This document shows positions 62,386 to 64,000 of a stretch of 64,000 nt of DNA, one piece after another. The notes beneath the pieces are model-generated. The model had not been told where the DNA came from. It did not search any database and saw only the letters and a list, made by a program, of their open reading frames with translations. How positions within the stretch are numbered: the stretch's first letter is position 1; every line of letters starts with the position of its first letter. A program made the position numbers and the translations under genes. This DNA comes from Neorhizobium alkalisoli (GTDB taxonomy: Bacteria; Pseudomonadota; Alphaproteobacteria; Rhizobiales; Rhizobiaceae): NCBI RefSeq assembly GCF_002968635.1, contig NZ_PVBN01000018.1, positions 1-64,000 of the forward strand, read 5' to 3'.

Positions 62386-63534
62386 TCAGCCGACGAGATT
62401 AGCGTTGATGAATTCGAAATTGATGTCTTCGCCCAGACCCGGCTTGTCCGAGATGTGGACGAAACCATTCTCGTCCATCGGGTCAACGAGCGCGTTCAGA
62501 TATTCGAAGCCGTCGTCATACTCCAGGAACGGATGCAGCAAGCCGCGCTCGTACCACTTGGCATTCTTGGTGCACGCCGCAATGATCAGATTGGGAGCGC
62601 CATTTCCGTGGATCTCGCAATTCATGCCGAAGGATTCGGCAAGATGCATGCATTTCATGGCCGGGCTAATGCCGCCGACATCATGGACGCCGGTACGCAG
62701 GATGTCGCAGGCTTTGCTGGTGATCCATTCCGCGCGATTGAAATGTTTGCCGTGAGCGCTTTCAGGCCCCAGAACCGGGATGTCGAGGTTTTCCGCAAGC
62801 CACGCATAGGAGGCTGAACTCTGCTCATCCATCGGTTCTTCGATCCAGTCGAAGCCAAGCTTTTCCAGCCCCCTGCCGAGTTCAAGCGCTTCGGTGCGGG
62901 TATACCAGTGGAACGCGTCGATCATCAAATGGATATCCGGACCGACCGCTTCGCGCACGGCGGCGCACGCCTTCAGATCCATCTTGACATCAGGCGCCCA
63001 GGAAACGGGCGGCATCCAGGTATGCAGCTTGATACCCTTGTAGCCGCGCTTGACGAGCGTCTCGCCGAAGCGCCCGTAATCCTCCGGTGTCGCCAGACCG
63101 TTCTCAAGTTCGTCGCCGCACATGATCGAACCATAGGCGGGAATCTTGTCGCGATAGCTGCCGATCAATTTGTGGACCGGCATGTTGAGCTTGCGGCCGG
63201 CCAGATCCCAGAGCGCGCAATCGACGATCGCCAGCGTCCGGTCAGTAAGTTGGGCTGCGCTGCCCCGCTGCCAGTGAGCAAGATCCTGCCAAAGCCTTTC
63301 GCGCGCAAACGGATCCTCGCCGATCAGCACCTTTTTGACGAACTTATCGATCACATGCGGTCGCACGATTTCCGGCGGCGCGAAACAATAACCTTCCGCT
63401 CCATCGTCATCGACGATCGTCAGCAGCGCCATGTTGACCTTATGCGGCGGGCCGGGATGGGCGTGGCCGGCTGTGTCCTGATGACGGCGGGTGGTGTGGG
63501 AAAACACCCGCACATTGACCTCTGCAATCTTCAA
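62386..63534 (-). CDS. Enolase-superfamily enzyme (mandelate racemase/muconate lactonising group)
   Basis: A 382-residue enolase-superfamily protein. Metal ligands are visible as Asp 206 (L-M-I-D-A-F), Glu 232 (W-I-E-E-P) and Glu 258 (G-P-E-S). Acid-base residues are Lys 169 in G-I-K-L-H, where the second position of the usual KxK is His 171, and a His-Asp pair from Asp 285 (V-H-D-V-G-G) and His 309 (E-I-H-G-N-G). The His-Asp pair points to the mandelate racemase subgroup, which acts on sugar acids and related hydroxy acids. The K-x-H variation prevents an exact substrate call. ATG 63534 is the start. An AT-rich inverted repeat lies upstream. Confidence 0.85.
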   Translation of the reverse strand: MKIAEVNVRVFSHTTRRHQDTAGHAHPGPPHKVNMALLTIVDDDGAEGYCFAPPEIVRPHVIDKFVKKVLIGEDPFARERLWQDLAHWQRGSAAQLTDRTLAIVDCALWDLAGRKLNMPVHKLIGSYRDKIPAYGSIMCGDELENGLATPEDYGRFGETLVKRGYKGIKLHTWMPPVSWAPDVKMDLKACAAVREAVGPDIHLMIDAFHWYTRTEALELGRGLEKLGFDWIEEPMDEQSSASYAWLAENLDIPVLGPESAHGKHFNRAEWITSKACDILRTGVHDVGGISPAMKCMHLAESFGMNCEIHGNGAPNLIIAACTKNAKWYERGLLHPFLEYDDGFEYLNALVDPMDENGFVHISDKPGLGEDINFEFINANLVG

Positions 63535-64000
63535 TCAGTTCTCCTGTCAATAAGCTGAAGGCGATCCCCGGCGTTCTGTTGGGGCCTGGAGACGCCTTGA
63601 AACGGTGAACCGGGTCCATATCGCTCAAGTTAGCACCTGTCGGTCGTCGAGGCGCAATCCGCCTCCCAACAGATTGAACCGCATTGATCCGGATCTGCCA
63701 TCTTATAATATCTTACCAGTCAATGTTATATTATAAGATAGGAAGTGAGCGTCAATGAGTTTTTGGGCATCTTGGCACGGCGGACCGTTTTACCCGTCGA
63801 TTTAGACGCCAGCTGGAGAGGCAGGGCACCTTCTCTGAAGTTTTCAATCAGGAAGTTGATGCAAACGTTCGTCATGGGGTGGTTTTGGATACCACAGCTG
63901 CCGAGGATAGGGCAGGCAGTTGGCTGCTCAGGCAGCGGCCGCTCATCGTTGAAAACCGCGCCTCCGGATCTCACACGATCCCGCCCCAGGGCAAAGGGCC
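63535..64000. other. 466-base region upstream of the enolase-superfamily gene
   Basis: It holds an AT-rich symmetric inverted repeat with possible promoters on both strands, listed separately. From 63755 a plus-strand ATG with AGGAAGTGAG upstream begins a 16-codon reading frame (MSFWASWHGGPFYPSI) that stops before 63810. A different frame then stays open to the window edge without a start codon. I do not call a gene; this could be a leader peptide, a gene broken by a frameshift, or non-coding DNA. Confidence 0.4.
63684..63755. promoter_or_regulatory. Symmetric divergent promoter/operator with 12-base inverted repeat
   Basis: ATCTTATAATAT (63700-63711) and its exact complement ATATTATAAGAT (63728-63739) are 16 bases apart. 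On the plus strand TTGATC (63684-63689) and TAATAT (63706-63711) are 16 bases apart. On the minus strand TTGACG (63755-63750) and TAATAT (63733-63728) are also 16 apart. So both -10 boxes lie inside the repeat arms. Confidence 0.6.

Noticed and set aside
1..64000. tRNA, rRNA genes or a CRISPR array
   Set aside because: No tRNA-like cloverleaf, rRNA sequence or regularly spaced repeat series was noticed on reading; a tRNAscan or CRISPR search was not possible here.

Overview
The window looks like a replicon of a GC-rich alphaproteobacterium of the Rhizobiaceae (Agrobacterium/Rhizobium-like). The reasons are a type VI secretion (T6SS) operon in the rhizobial impA-impN order with clpV-hcp-vgrG transcribed divergently, a fused TagF-PppA protein, two sheath (TssC) paralogues, no TssJ, and a nadABC operon with a NadQ-type regulator. 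Family assignments come from reading motifs and gene order by eye; no database search was run.

Region 1 (1-877): the first codons of an IS630-like transposase run off the left edge, followed by a YdeI/OmpD-associated-type gene. Region 2 (984-16384, minus strand): a long accessory T6SS run, read from clpV through hcp, a two-gene unit of unknown function (11864-12970 and 10936-11859), vgrG, a DUF2169 adaptor, a PAAR-like (DUF4150) protein, a 168-residue orphan, a 1444-residue Rhs effector with a GIY-YIG-like C-terminal nuclease domain, and finally an AT-richer gene with leucine-rich-repeat character, the likely immunity gene. Region 3 (16617-35340, plus strand): the core T6SS operon tssA-tssB-tssC-impD-tagJ-tssE-tssF-tssG-fha-tssK-tssL-tssM-tagF/pppA-ppkA, mostly with overlapping stops and starts. 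It encodes baseplate, sheath, membrane complex and the threonine-phosphorylation switch.

Region 4 (35344-36480): a Wza-type polysaccharide export lipoprotein, tail to tail with ppkA. Region 5 (36797-44297, minus strand): a complete branched-chain amino acid-type ABC transporter (livHMGF) with two paralogous binding proteins flanking a LysR-type regulator that carries two HTH domains in tandem. A 713-base intergenic region upstream holds a cluster of palindromes. Region 6 (45011-51420, minus strand): a DEAD-box RNA helicase, then nadC, nadB, nadA and a NadQ-type regulator, with two similar inverted repeats between nadQ and nadA. Region 7 (51734-54850): an exported amidohydrolase and the pantothenate genes panB-panC. 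Region 8 (55246-62292, plus strand): a Dpp/Opp-type peptide ABC transporter, a FadR-type GntR regulator and an alpha/beta hydrolase, ended by a strong terminator. Region 9 (62386-64000): an enolase-superfamily enzyme preceded by a symmetric AT-rich inverted repeat with a candidate promoter on each strand.

The most promising undescribed material is in the T6SS accessory arm: the unrecognised pair between hcp and vgrG, the orphan gene between PAAR and Rhs, and the Rhs GIY-YIG/leucine-rich pair.
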